Positions 11,111 through 24,033 of a stretch of 64,000 nucleotides of DNA are shown piece by piece. Each line of letters opens with the position of its first letter. The stretch's first letter is position 1. This DNA is from Symbiodinium natans (taxonomy: Eukaryota > Sar > Dinophyceae > Suessiales > Symbiodiniaceae), in the NCBI GenBank assembly GCA_905221605.1, contig CAJNDS010002234.1, positions 12,501 to 76,500 on the forward strand. The letters are read 5' to 3'. The position numbers and the translations under genes are program-made. The notes under the pieces were generated by a model. It did not search any database and had not been told where the DNA came from. It worked only from the letters and a program-made list of their open reading frames with translations.

Positions 11111-13644
11111 AACATCTTAGGGTCCATGGCTCACAGGTTGCAAGTCAAGGGAGAAGGTCGCTTCTTGATGTCCAATTTCAACTGCAACAGCCCAGCCGGT
11201 CCAACCTCACTTCAATCCCCGGCCGATACTCTTAGTCGGTTGTGACAGATGCGCAGCCGCTTCAGGGGCCTTCCCGACACCCTTCTGAGGCCGGACTTCT
11301 CGAGCCACGACACTGTGCAATCCGGCTGGAAATCGGTGAGGCAAATGATGCAGTGATCCTGTCACATCCCGTGCCAGCGATGTGCTGCGCGGCATCTCAC
11401 AAGTCAGCCGCTACATCTGTCCAACTGTCGATGGATGACCCCTGTTGCGCGAAGTCTCCTGGGTGGCTTTGCCAAGGTGGCCGTTGTTGTCGACACCCCC
11501 CTCATCAGGAACCCTGATGCAGGCAGGCGTCTGCAGCATGAATGCATGAACCGTATGGAGTTCATATTGGTTCATGCCCGGTTCACTTAGCCTTACAGTC
11601 TCACAATCGTGTCGAGTCTTGGTTCCTGGTGCCTGGGCCTCAGGAGACTCTTCGTCGGTATCTATGTGGAACATGTGGACAGAGGCCAACATAGATCAAC
11701 ATAGCATGCCTTTCCTGGAACGGCCCTAGTCCGGCTAATATGAGAAGTGTAAAGAGCGAAGGGCCGTCGGCTGCAAAGAACATGCATGGCATGACTATGT
11801 CAAGCTCAATGCAAACACGTGGTTGCTATATGCCTGCCGGACACACGCACACCAAGTACGCACAAAAACCGATGCCAGCGCCTTTCGTTTACAAACTCCA
11901 GGTCATGCTCGCGCTCGGAAAACTCCTACAAAACAGAGTGGCTGCAAATGCTGACGGATGTGCGGGAGCTGAGCGTTGTTTGTGACTGTCAGACTCAGAT
12001 CCGAAACACGCGCAGTTGGGTACGAATTGGGCTGGGAAGACTCACTCCGCTCCCCCTACGACTGGCAAAACAAGGTCATTTCATTTTCAGCTTCCTCCCA
12101 AACGCTGCACACGAATACAACCCAATGCAATGTCGACTAGGCCAAGTAGCCCATGCAACAGTGCATGGCATGGCATGGCACAGCACAATCCTGGAAGGAC
12201 AGCCGCGGTAGCATGTCCATGTACTCATTCCGCCGCTCTTGGCGCTTTTTTGAACTTTCGGCCTGGCAGCACGTGGTCACTTACTTGTAGCCCAAGCTCG
12301 CCAAAGTGCAGGGCAAGTGAAACAGCCGATCGCACAGAGAGCATCTACATCTGCGTGCATTGCGGTTCGGCAAGAAAGCGTGTGTTGCTTGCGAGCCGCT
12401 AGCCTGCCTGAGATTGCACCATCAAGTCCTGTGCCTTCCTCCACGTAATTCCAGCAAGCCCTACCTCGGCTGAGGCAACTTCAGCGTGCTAGGGACAAGC
12501 AGCCGAATGATCTGGCAGTCATGCCTCGGGAGCAGCTTGCAAGCAACAGGCCATCAGGAGATTCTTCAATCGCACCCCTGTCCGGCTCCATGAACCGTTT
12601 CTTTTCAATCAAGGGGCAGTAGGGAGGTCCAGGATCATTATCCTCAGCAATCAAGAGCTCAGCTGGCAGTGCTGAAGAAAACCTACTTGAGAGGGCTCCC
12701 AGCGCAGCAAAGCTTACGGCTGCGGTAGGTTTGGGGCACGGAGGGGCCAAGAAGAACTTGTGGGCGCCCCTAAAGTAAAGAGGAAAAGTAGACCATGGAG
12801 CCTGCAAATGCCCACATGTCAGCTTGGAATCAGATCCATTAGAGTAAGTGGCCCACATGTATTGACAGAAAGAAGCCGAATGCAGCCCGAACGTGGCAGA
12901 CTGAGATGAGACCGCAATGAACATGTTGCAAGACTAGCCAGGCAACGCCAGGCCGACATACCATCCGGTTCCCATGCCGGACCAAGCTCCATAAAGCATG
13001 GTGATCTCAAGTGCCAGGAAGACCACCTGGCGCGATCCCTAACTTGCGAAAAGACTCTCGGCACTTAGTACCGGTGGACCTTTGCGACCAAGAACAGGAC
13101 CAAGCGGATCAGTATGTCCTCAGTGACAGATCATACAACGAAACATGCCTCTCATCGGCAGTGCCGAAAAACTTTCACAATGCAAGAACTCGGCAAACCT
13201 GCATGACCCCTAACTTGTGGCCATCCTAATGCCACAATGAACATGTCTGAGATGGTTACTAGTTCGCCTCCATGCCAGACATGCACGACACTTTACCCGG
13301 ACCTATATTGTTCTGGATTGCTTGCAAAGTGGTATGCGAAAGTTACACGCATCTTCACGCCAATTCTTAAACCAGAGCCCGGAGCCCTTGCAGATCCCAG
13401 CGTCATTCTGTACCCAAGTCCCCCTCTTCAAGCGACGGTAGAGCAAAAGCAGCCATGCGAAGCTGCAGGCCACGGCCTGGATCAGGGTTAAGGGTTTAGA
13501 GGTTAGGGTTGCGGGTGCAGTGTTTCGGTTGGTATTTCGCTCCTGCGTAGCCGGCCGAACCGCAAAGCATGGTTTCAGTTAGAAAGTCCGGCAAAAAATT
13601 GATAGGTCAGTCTGCTTTCCGAACCCTTCCTTGAACACAAAGCC

Positions 13645-14440
13645 CTTAGTACTACTACGGTACTACTACAGTACATCTACAGCAACAGTACTAGTACTAT
13701 TACTGTTACTATGACGATGACTATGACTACGACTGTGGCTATGACTATGACTAGTCCTGATACGAGTACCAGTACTAGTACTAGTACTAGTACTAGTACG
13801 ACGACGACGACGACGACCACGGCGGCCATGACGACGGCGACGGCGGCGACGGCGACGGCGACGACGACGGCTTCTACTACTATTACTGCTACAGTTGCTA
13901 CTACAGTACTACCACACTTGCTACTACAGTTACTACTACAGTTACTGCTGCAGCTGCTACAGTTTCTACTACAGTTACTACTACTGTACTACTACAGTAC
14001 TTCTACCGTACTACTACAGTACTACTACAGTACCATTACAGTACCCCTACAGTACTACTACGGTCCATTACGGTACCACTACAGTTCTGCTACAGTACTG
14101 CTACAGTACTACTGCAGTAATACTGCAGTAACACTGCAGTACTACTACAGTACTACTACAGTACTACTACAATGCTACTGCCATATGATTACAGGACCAC
14201 GCAGGACACAGTACTACTACAGTGTTATACTACTACAATACTACTTCCGTTTACAGGACTACCGCAGGACCTCAGGACAGTACTGCAATGCAGTACTAGT
14301 AATTACAGTACTAGTAATTACAGTACTAGTAATTACAGTACTCGTAATTACAGTACCAGTAATTACAGTACTAGTGTACAGTACTACAGTACAGTACTAC
14401 AGCGCAGTACTAAAGTACAGCATTACAGTACAAGTACTAC
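13645..14440 (+). repeat. Large ACT/CAGTAC-type microsatellite
   Basis: About 800 bp of trinucleotide-based simple sequence: ACTACTACAGTACTACTAC words, a GACGACGACG/GGCGACGGCG block near 13798-13870, and repeated TACAGTACTACTACAG. An apparent 254-aa plus-strand ORF reads Thr/Ser then Leu/Tyr runs and is a pure repeat artefact. Confidence 0.95.
14286..14375 (+). repeat. 15-bp tandem repeat inside the microsatellite
   Basis: AGTACTAGTAATTAC is repeated about six times with a constant 15-bp period, some units carrying one substitution (ACTCGTAATTAC, ACCAGTAATTAC). AGTACT and the AATT core give each unit local dyad symmetry. Confidence 0.85.
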
Positions 14441-17400
14441 AGCAAAATACGTCAAGCTGTGGTCAGTCGTTTTGATGCCAGCTCGCGACCCGCGCATTTC
14501 CGGGTTTCCAATGTTCTAAAGATTTTCGGGGCATTTGGCGCAGTTGCATAGCGTGGTTTTACAAAAATGTGCTGTTGAGCCGCATGTTTTCCAGGGCATT
14601 TCTTCTTTGCGATGCGAGACAGGTGCCTGGGGAGGCCTATGAAAGTAAATGCCCCACGCTTGCTTGCAGCATTTTCCGATTGAGGTGCCGATGTACCGGA
14701 TGTACCACCATTTCGAACAACACGCTTTTGAGAAACAAGTAGGCCAAAAGTCAAAATGAATCTTGCGAAATGCGCCTCGCACAATACTTAGATGCTCATG
14801 CTGAGGCAGGCACCAAACCCATGCAAACCAAGTAGGGCGCAGTGAGCTGGCGGCTGCGACGCCAGTGGGCGTAGCCGACCATGGCTGTTTTTGGGAAGGT
14901 TGCGGATGAACTACGTCAAACACACATGACCAAGGCTTCAGAGCCAAATGCATCTCGTGCGTGGCAGAATCAGCACGCAGCACTCGTGATGAGGCTGACA
15001 TTTGACAACACTGCCGAGATGCTTCGCAACCCTGTCTTCTTCAGTAAGAGGGCTAGCCTGGTCATGCCTGGTCAGCAAACGACATCATAAGGAAGATCCC
15101 CGAACTGAGGGCATCGCGAGGCAGATCGCGTTTTAAGCCATCCGCCGTGTAGACTAGCCCAAGGCAATTTTAGTTGCTTTGCTGGGAGGCTGCCGGTTGC
15201 GAACCAGAAACGAGCCTCGCAAATCCCACCGAACGCTTTTGTGGCCCTGCAATGCGCCAAAGCTAGCAAATCAAGCTTTTGTGTGCCTGGAATCACATGG
15301 CATGGATTGCATTTGTCGGCCTGGAAAGTGCCCAAACCGCCAAAAGCACGCAGGATCGCAGAAACAGTAACATTTCCCGTCCGTCTTTCAGCTGGTTTGC
15401 AAGCGGAGTCATGAAGCGATGTGGATTGAACCAGTGCAGTCATGCGATGAGAAGAAAAACGAAGCAAGCGCTGCGAGCTTGCCTGGCACCATGAGCCTTA
15501 AGACTACTGGGAATGAACATCATTACCACGTAGGAGACCCGTCCAGCCCGCTCAGGGAGCGAAGGCTTGCAGGTACAGCTTCGAGCCCGGATGAGCACGG
15601 ACACAGAGTCACAGAAAAACCACTTTATTGTGTCAAACTCTCGTCAAGGTTACCGAATGATGTAGCAGCATGAGGGACATCGATCTGATTAAAGGGGTGT
15701 CCTGTCAGCTGTGCTATCCTGTCTTGGAGAAGAATGAACGGCCCAGATCATTTGGGCCTAGCACAAGGCCAAATGTGTCTCTGATCCCTGCCGTTGACGT
15801 GCAGCCACCCAAACATACGTACGTAAACCTTGCAGGCGCTCTTTGACTTGCCAAAGGCTCGCTCGATCCGTGCGAGTTTGGGTAACCAAGCATCTTCGAT
15901 GCCCCCTGCAGACTCATCATGTAATGTGAGGCTGCCAAAACTAAGCTGTGTAGGGCAGCTGTCGACCCAGGCGCTGCGAAAAAGGCACAAGATGCCGCAA
16001 ATCTTCAGTCGCCACACTCACCATCACAGACGTACAACAGACACGAAGGCCGAGCTTCGATGTGCTGACTTCATGCCTGACGAGGTGACCTTTGACAATT
16101 TGAAGTCACTCTGGAAGACGGCTGAATCACTTGCCTGATCCTGTGCCCGGTAGGACTCCTTGATGGATCCTCCTCCAATGGGGTTAGCAGAACCCAACTG
16201 GAAGAACCAGTGCCTCGAGCCATCTGCTGGACCTTTCTGGACATATGTTTGCTGTCGGCCATTTGCATCCGGCTCAAAGCAACGGAAGCTGGAAGAGCCT
16301 CTTGTCTTAACCAGCTGGTGCAGCACATCTCTGTACTGCCCTGACTACCTTATGTGCAGTGCTGCACTGGCGAGTTCTCGCGGCAATCATGTGTGTATGT
16401 ACCTCATGTAGGTGCTTTCATTATGCACGCGGTGCTAGATATAAAGCAAGAGCCCTTGACGCCTTGCTGTAGATCTACAGGCCCTTGCAGCGCTGATCTC
16501 GCCGACGGCTCACGGAACATCAAATGCTGCCATCCGCGTAAGGCAAGCCGATTGCGCATTATCAAATGGACACAGTCCGTTTGGCAAGCAGCCCCGAAAC
16601 CTCCCCCAAGCCCAGCGTTCTCGTTGAAAATCTTGCAATTTCGTAACATCGACAGAAACTTCACGTAAATCATACAGCAGTGACTTGGGAAGTTCGCTCT
16701 CTGGGCAGCTTAGCCCATGCACAAACCCTTGCCCCTTGGCAAGCGTGTCCGTGCGCGAAGGCTAGCTCGACCACGCAGCAAGCAGGAGCTGGGGTGACCA
16801 AAATGGACTGGCTGGTGCGGTCCTCTCCTGCTTCAAATAGTTGGGCCGAAACGCCTGTAGGCTATACAGGCCGCATGCTTGGCTCGGGTTGCTGCGAGCC
16901 CGAAACAGAAACTACAACAAAGGCATCCCGATGATGAAGGCGTTGCTACTCGGTTGCTGGCAAACCAGCATAAAAAATCGCGCAAGCTTTCCCTCGCTCG
17001 CGACGAAATGTCACGGTGGGCGCGCTGTGTGGAGTTGGCCGTGCTTAGAAAGCCCTCCACAAGAGCATGATGGAGCTGCACGCATTGATGGTCTTTGAGG
17101 CAATACAGCCCCTGAAAAACAACGTCACAGCGCTTAGCCACGTGCTTGCAAGCGCGCTGCGCCTGCAAACGCGGCCTGCGAAGAGTTATAGGGACTCTCG
17201 AACTGCAACTGGCAGGCGTTCTTCTGCAGGCCTGGTTCGGGCGCACAGAGTTGACACACGAGTCCATTCGTGCTTCTGGACTGAGCACTAAAAGCATGAG
17301 CGTAAGCCCACACATGGGCCATATGGGCCAAGTGCAAATGAAAGGCTCTGGCCTGGGCCTCTCGATTGCGGATTCAAGGTCAGGACTTTCGTCAGCACGC

Positions 17401-19150
17401 ACCTCCGCAGCTCAACAAGAAAGATGGCTTTGCACACAAGAAATCACAGTATCATACTACTCTAACTGTCCTGAGAAACACCTCCCACGTCCACCCTCCA
17501 CATGGAAAATGCAGAAGCACAAGCCTGTGTCAGCCTGACGTGGACTATCATACACAGTCGAACTATATTACGGATGTCTGACTTACAATGGCTTACGACT
17601 GGAGGTCTTGTTCTTTGGAAGACCACCGAGCAGTCATCGCCAAGACAGGCCAACCCTCTGCGAACCAAAGAAGCAATCGAAAAAGTTCAAGCATCGAATA
17701 GGTACAGGCCAGCATAAACCCCAGCCCGCACCAGAACCACCACTTGAAGCTGACGATGCTGTCGAGGTGCAGCACTCTCGCAACCGGCCGGCTTGCAACG
17801 GAATGGACAGGGATCATGCTTCTCGTCCAGAAACCATTCGGAAATACAAGGCTCCTGGGTGCAGCAATTGGTACGACACATGAAGTATGGAAACATGAAC
17901 ATGCGCCCGTGCAGAAAAGTGTGACCAGCCAAGAGGCATGGAACACATGCCCGCAGTCAAGCTGTATCACCTCAACAAGGAGCCTACAGGACTACACGAT
18001 GGCGCGAGCTTTACAGTCTTGAGTGTGATGTGGAAGGCCAGCATTCTCCCGCCAAGTTGCTCTGCTATCCGGCTCGAAGTTGCCAAGGCACACAATGCAC
18101 TGATCCTGCTCGCAGCAAAGCACGCGCAGCCCTGAAATGTCATTGGCACAAAAAACTCTGGAATGGATGGGCAGAAGACAGCCTACCCCAGGGCCCTTCG
18201 CATCCTGCAATGCCATTTTGCTTGGCGCATCGCTGATCCTGCGAGCACAGCCGTGGCGGCACGCATGAACTGAATGACAAGTTCCATGAACTCTCGCCTG
18301 GGGTCATACTCACCAACACTCACACCCAGGCGATATAGTCTCCTGAAACTCCACTTCACTAGCACCACAGAAATGACCCAGGCAGTCCTTTCGGAGCTGT
18401 CCTGCTTCGTCTGCAGCTCTGCATACGGTATTCCTTATGGAAGAGGCCAGCAAGAGAGGCTGAACACAAGAAGCTGCCAATTGGTCAGGTGTCTCAACAG
18501 CTTCTCCAGTGCCGTTCTCCGCCTCTCCTGTCTCTGCTTCTGGGTCTCCTCCTGAGCAGCATGGTGGCGGAATCGGCAGCTTGAGTAGGTGGTGCGAAAG
18601 TTGAAAGGTTGAAACCAACCCTGCTCATGGCCCCCCTTGCCCGTTTAAAACGGCTACGTTCCGTGCAACCATGCAGAGGAGGGCGTCGGTATGGGGTTTT
18701 GGCTTGCTTTTCCACCCCGCCTCTCCCTCTCACCTTGCCCCTCCGCACGCCCCCCCCCCCCCCCCCCCCCCCCCCCGATGCCTTCGATGAACCGCTGAAG
18801 CGAAAACAAAAAAAAAAACCTTGGAGGAAAGCCTCTCTCAGCAGCTTCATCTTCATCCACCCTGTCCCTAACGTTAAAAGGTCATAGTGATCAAGGGCCA
18901 GCCCCTCATGCCTCTGCTGGTCGCGAACCTGCAGAAGGGTCGGGGGGGGGACCCTGAATCCAAGAGTCGGACGCACTTTCCTGTGACAGACAGGTAGGCC
19001 GGGCGCCAGCACCGCCCTGCCGACCCCAGAACAAGGGACCTGTAGGTTTCGAATAATTTTTACGAGGCAAACGCACCTTCATACTGAGACTATATAGTGG
19101 AACATAGTGGAACCCTGCTCCACAATTGAGAACTGGAAGCCCGTCAACCT
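14441..19150. other. No gene recognised
   Basis: Many overlapping short frames on both strands, none carrying a motif or a consistent exon-intron pattern. The region has a 27-base poly-C run at 18750-18776 but little other simple sequence. Small exons of unfamiliar genes could be hidden here. Confidence 0.4.
18750..18776 (+). repeat. Poly-C tract (27 C)
   Basis: An uninterrupted run of C (G on the minus strand). Length in assemblies is unreliable for such runs. Confidence 0.95.
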
Positions 19151-19558
19151 TCAAGCATCCCAGTGCTGAACATCAGCCATTTCTGAAGTCAAAGTGCCTG
19201 GGTTGACACCTTGCAGCGGTTGATCCACATTCGCAGGAAGAAGGCCAAAACGATCTAGGCAGGCACACTGCTTTCGACGCTCTGCGCAATTTTTGGGGGC
19301 CGCCACTGTTTTTGGTGAACTCCGCTTCCAAAGGGCTGTGTTCACGTCCGCGATGAGAACAGCAACACCGACGAACCAGCCAGCACCAAGGTCGGACCAC
19401 CCAAAGACCAGCATAATCATGTAGAGCGTCAGCAGTACTGCCTCTGCAAGGCAGAGCAGCACCACACACCCTTGCTGCATCAAAAAGGCACAAACTGGCA
19501 TGCAGCACGTGTCGAAATCATGATGCCGAGCCTTTATCACTATGAAGAGCAACATCAT
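19151..19558 (-). CDS. Possible exon of a membrane protein
   Basis: A minus-strand frame of about 136 codons from ATG at 19558 to a stop at 19151. Residues about 28-80 hold two strongly hydrophobic stretches (GCVVLLCLAEAVLLTLYMIM, then AGWFVGVAVLIADV) separated by a short polar turn, as in a helical hairpin. The tail is polar and Cys/Arg-containing. No family is recognised. It may be one exon, read through into an intron at either end, since genes here are usually split. Expressed status and start are uncertain. Confidence 0.35.
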   Translation of the reverse strand: MMLLFIVIKARHHDFDTCCMPVCAFLMQQGCVVLLCLAEAVLLTLYMIMLVFGWSDLGAGWFVGVAVLIADVNTALWKRSSPKTVAAPKNCAERRKQCACLDRFGLLPANVDQPLQGVNPGTLTSEMADVQHWDA

Positions 19559-20729
19559 GGTTGATGCCTCCTGCTTGGCTTCCAAAGCTCATGCCAACTT
19601 CAGAACATGGAGTGCGTTGTGCACTAAAGTCAACTTCATCCAGACATTGTGTGCACTAAAGTCAGCGCGTGCAGTCGCATGTCACAGGGAGCACAGAAAC
19701 AGTGCTCTGATGGAAGATGGAAGGCTGCTTCTGAAGCCTCGTGCCACGCGAAGCACTTCTGACTCCTTTCTTGACATTCCATCCATCTTGCCGAACTCCA
19801 GAAAGACTCCAGGCTCAGGAAAAGGGATGCTAGGGTGCCACGTGCGGTGTTGGCTTTAAGGCGTTGTGTCCAAGAATTGTTGGGAGCTCGAAGTCCGCGT
19901 CAATGCCTCTCGAATGGCATCTCGTGAACTACTGTCATGGCTTGATTCATCCTGAAACAAGCTCCACACACCGCAAGGAAGCCGACTCGAAAGTAGTCGA
20001 CTTGAAGAACCTCATGTGAAAAGTGAAGAGTGAAGAGTACGTTTCCGTTTCTCTGCCAGTTCTTCGTCAAAGCCATTGTCTGCGCGCTATGCACCAACAG
20101 GTTGTAAGCTGAGCCGACTTCGGTTACGACAGGTGTAGCTGTCAAAAGAACGAGTCCTGGTGTGGTCTCCTGCCCCCCTTCCCAACCGATCCCCTGTTCG
20201 AAAACTTGCTGTACGCCCCTCCCCTGAGGGACCTGCCCGAACGTGTGACATAGGACTTGGCTTTCCTTCGTCTGTGATGCACACGCTACACCCCACGTTG
20301 GGCCAGGCTACCGAGGCGGCGCAATTCATCTTACGGGTCCCTTTTTTGGGCACCCTATATACGGCACCCATATATCAAGGACCCAAAAGGGACCTTAACT
20401 TAGAGAACTACCCACATGCAGGACGTGAGAGGAGCCTGTCTCGCTGCACGTTCGGAAGACCCTGGTTGTTTCCACAACTGTTCCGGGATAAGTTCTCTTG
20501 CGTCCCGGCGTTTTTGCCTCTTCTCGGACATGTCGGTGAAGGTCCCTTCGGGCATGTTGCCTCGTGGTCCTTCTATGCCGGCGGGAAGGATGCTGGTCGG
20601 ACTCAATGTCTGATCCGTTGTTGCAACCGTAAGCTGCCCATCATCATGTGAAGTCTAGCATCTTCCAAGAGGAGCTTAGCGCACGCACACACACACAAGC
20701 CACATTCCAACCAAAACTGCGATTCATAG

Positions 20730-20905
20730 TATTAATAATAATGATAAATAATAATAATTATAATACAAATCATCATCATAGTGATAATACTAATAATGAT
20801 AATAACAATACTAATGATCATGATAATAATAATAATACTGATGCTGATGATGAAAACAGCAATACTGATAATCCCAATGGCAAAAACAATGATTATTAAT
20901 AGCAA
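20730..20905 (+). repeat. AAT/GAT microsatellite
   Basis: Dense AATAATAATGATAAT-type trinucleotide sequence, much richer in AT than the flanks. The Asn/Asp-rich plus-strand and Ile-rich minus-strand frames across it are artefacts. Confidence 0.9.
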
Positions 20906-21980
20906 TGATGATAGCACGCAAAGAAGATAAACAACAAGACATTCATAACAGTAACAAAAAGCTTTTGCACGAGCTGAAAGGAACACGACGGCCCGATCAC
21001 GCGCCTCGAGGCGCTGGATGTTGCTGCCAGGAAGGCGGCGCAACCCCAGCATACATCGTACCATCCAGCAGTAGCTCGCCAGCCCAGCCTTAAATACAAA
21101 GGCTTGTGAGGTTTTTGATGTGCTTTCCCAAAAGCATCTTGCATGCTGCGCGCTCATTCAAGCACTAAACGAAGGCATATGTCAGTCTTGATTAAGAAGC
21201 GTCGTATCAGACGGGGCACCAAACCCTAAACCCTAAACCCTAGGGTCGTACGGGGAGGGTTTGGAGCATGTTTGGAGCCCTGGGAGGCTTTGCAGCCACG
21301 GAGGGCTTGGGGCCAGCGAGAAGGCGCAGGTCAGTGCTTCGAGAAACACTAAACCCGTTTAGGGTTTAGGGTTTACTCGGCGCTATCTCTGAGTCTGAGC
21401 AGCTGAGCGCGACTGCACTGTGAACCAGCACATCGGGTTTAGGGTTTAGGGTTTTTGTCCCTCCCGCATAGCTGGCCGAACCGCAAGCAGGGTCGATGGT
21501 CGATACTGCTGGGGAAAAAAAGGCCGGACCTTTGCAGGTCCCTCTGAACCTCCACTGCGGAGAAAGCTCGCACACTCGCCCCCCTCTTGGGATTTAAAGA
21601 CCCTCGGGTTCATCACTCTTCCCCACTTGTCATCCAACCACCAACGATTCGACCCAAAAAACAAAAACAAAACCCTCACAGTACACCCCCTCAACTGGCT
21701 GTAGGGAAGAGCTCTCTCGGTGTACGACATGCCAGCCAGCCTACATGTCACCCAAGCAAGTCAACCTACAATCGAACCCAAAAACTCCCGCACGTAAGCT
21801 TGCAGCCATCCAACCTCACGTTGCCTTCAGCCTTTTCAGCGAGAGTTCCCTTCCTGAAGCCCGCTACAAAGGTAAACAGCTACAAGACACTGACAACACA
21901 CACAGCATGTGAAGGGAACCCCTCAACATGTGCTCGTCATTGATTGCGCCGCAGCGGTGCATTGAGACTTTCGAATTTAA

Positions 21981-22045
21981 GGTTTAGGGTTTAGGGTTTA
22001 GGGTTTAGGGTTTAGGGTTTCGGGTTTAGGGTTTAGGGTTTAGGG
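21981..22045 (+). repeat. Telomere-like TTTAGGG array
   Basis: Nine or so consecutive TTTAGGG units on the plus strand with one TTTCGGG variant. Confidence 0.9.
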
Positions 22046-22920
22046 AAACTGATCGTAAGGCACTGGAAACTGGTCTTGTCACGAAGGAAATCGTCGCCCC
22101 GGTTCAGCAGGGCCTTCCCGCCTTGACGCACTCCCTCCCCCTCGATGCCGCCCAAAAAAAAGAGACTCGCTCATCCTTACCCTGATGAGGAGGCAGGAAA
22201 TTCGCCTCGCCTTCGGCCGAGAGGCGTCTAGAACAAGCACTCCAGGCCCCTCTTCCCCTGAGGAAAACCCCTCCCCTGGCATCCCCCTTTTTGGGACCCC
22301 ATTCCTAGGAGTGAGAAAAGTTTTTTTCCTCCGCCAAAGAACGCTCTGAGTTCCGCTTGGGGACCCAGCACCCCGCAAGTAATCGCGTCCGAGAAACTCT
22401 ACCCGTGGCATGCCAGGCACATGAAGCTGGTTTGGAGTTTAGGGCTTAGGGTTTCGACTTTAGCGCTGCAGGACAGAATTTAGCTTAGAACTGAGGGTTT
22501 CTCACTTCACGAGCTCTAGGGCCCTCGCAAGGGCAATGCCCACCTCGCTGCCCAGCATTGGCCTCCATCTTTTCAACAGCATGCTCTTGCAGTGCGATGG
22601 CGTGCAACAGCGTTTCGCTCACTAATCATGCCAAAAGTGTGCCTGCACTCCTTGCCCCCAGCTTTGGCTGACAAGGACAATGCTTGATAGCCAAATGCTC
22701 CGACACAGATCGCTCTGTTTGCAGGAAACCGTTGCTAGACCTGCTAAGACAGTAATGCAAGCTGACTGGCGCACCCATGCTTTTTCGGTGAAACTCTGGT
22801 GGGGAGTGTGTCGCGTCCGGCTGGCATCATCTCACGTCTGCTTCTCCAACGTCTACTTAGCTTGCCTGTCTTCTGTACCAAGGTGCACAGTCACAAGTGC
22901 TGTCGCACGTCTTTGCATCA

Positions 22921-24033
22921 TCAATCATCATCCTCCACGCTGTCATTGTCTATACCCAAACTCCCAGGTGGCTCTTTCAGACTCGTCCCTTCCTTCGAAG
23001 GCGACGTCGTCGATGTCTTCGCACCATCCTTACTCCTTTGCGATGTTGTGGCAGCTTTCACTTTCCGAATCGGAGACTGCTTCTGCGAAGCTTGGGGCAC
23101 CAAACCCTGCTGCCCTGCAGACTCATCCTCGCCTTGGTCTTCCTCTTCGTCTTCATCTTCGTTGCTCTCTTCTTCATCCTCATCCTTGCTCTTCTCTTCT
23201 GCTTCCTCTTCCTCCTCGTCTTCATCCTCATCCAGTCCAAGGTTTGCCTGTGGATTGGCATCCTGTGGGCTCGATGTGGTGGAACTGGTCGACGACCCTC
23301 TGCCACCAAGCACGGAAACAACGCGCTGCACCTTGTCGAGGTTGTCCTGCTTCACGGCCGAGCCAAACTTCCTAATCAAATCTGTGAAGTTCTTGTTCTC
23401 CTGGCTAATTCTCTCCAGCAGATGCTTCCAGCCTCTGCTCTTTGTGATGACCTTGTGGGATTTCGCCTCCAAGAGCTTGACGAGTTCAGGGAACTTCGCG
23501 AACTGTCGGAGGTCTTCCTCCTGCGATAGCCAAGACACCATGTCTGTGCGACTCTATTCATTTCTTTACACAAAGCCGGGGTTCCAGTTCTGGGCTTCAA
23601 GGCTTCAGCACATTCAGGAGCACAACACCAGTCAGCTAAGAGACAGAAAAAGATAAAACATGAGGCACGCTCTGGGCTCTCGTCCTGCTTGGACCGGAAG
23701 CGGCCATAGAAGTGTTTCCACTTCAAGCTATCTCGAGCCACCTTCGCACTAGTCTCCTCAGACGTGACGTGCTCTGAGGGCTCTGAGCTGGCTGTCGTAC
23801 TCGTCGCACTGTCTTCCTGCTGACTTTGCTCGGTCGTGTCTGTCTCCGCCTCGGAGCCCTCGGCATCTTCGGCCAGCTCCGACCTTTCATGCCCGTGGGC
23901 CTTCACTGCGCCCGCCTTCTCGTCTTGAATCTCCTGCAATGCCTCGACGATGTCGTTGTAGGTGAAGCCGAATGCCACAACCTGATCGAGTGAAGCACCT
24001 CCGCCGAGTTCTAAAGAACCTCGCTCGGCTGAC
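22921..24033 (-). CDS. Acidic protein with UBA-like N-terminus, two exons visible
   Basis: Exon 2 of the model runs 23543-22921 (stop TGA) and the exon before it ends at 23669. The 125-nt intron 23668-23544 is GT...AG and joins the two frames in phase. Upstream the frame stays open past 23978 (a GTG, not a real start) to an AG/G acceptor at 24034, so earlier exons must exist. The first residues (VVAFGFTYNDIVEAL) resemble a ubiquitin-associated (UBA) three-helix domain, but this is weak. A Ser/Thr/Glu-rich linker follows, then a charged helical part (residues about 105-185 of the visible protein), then a run of about 40 mostly Asp/Glu residues and a basic Ser/Thr-rich tail ending in EDDD. Acidic tracts of this kind occur in chromatin and nucleolar proteins (inference). 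Function unknown. Confidence 0.65.

Larger units (their letters stand above)
8941..13640. other. Gene-poor stretch with repeats
   Basis: Besides the arrays listed separately there is an A-rich/AATAAT tract at 9060-9135 and a poly-C run near 10727-10747. A minus-strand frame at 12481-12924 (147 codons, true ATG at 12924) has plausible composition but no motif. I treat the rest as non-coding. Confidence 0.4.
19559..22920. other. Intergenic with microsatellite and telomere-like words
   Basis: Contains the AT-rich microsatellite at 20730-20905 and scattered telomere-like pieces (CCCTAAA at 21222-21243, TTTAGGG at 21355-21374 and 21434-21452, array at 21981-22045). No supported gene. Confidence 0.5.

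Noticed and set aside
13711-14475. 254-codon plus-strand ORF with Thr runs
   Set aside because: It is the translation of a microsatellite. Other frames of the same DNA are equally open.
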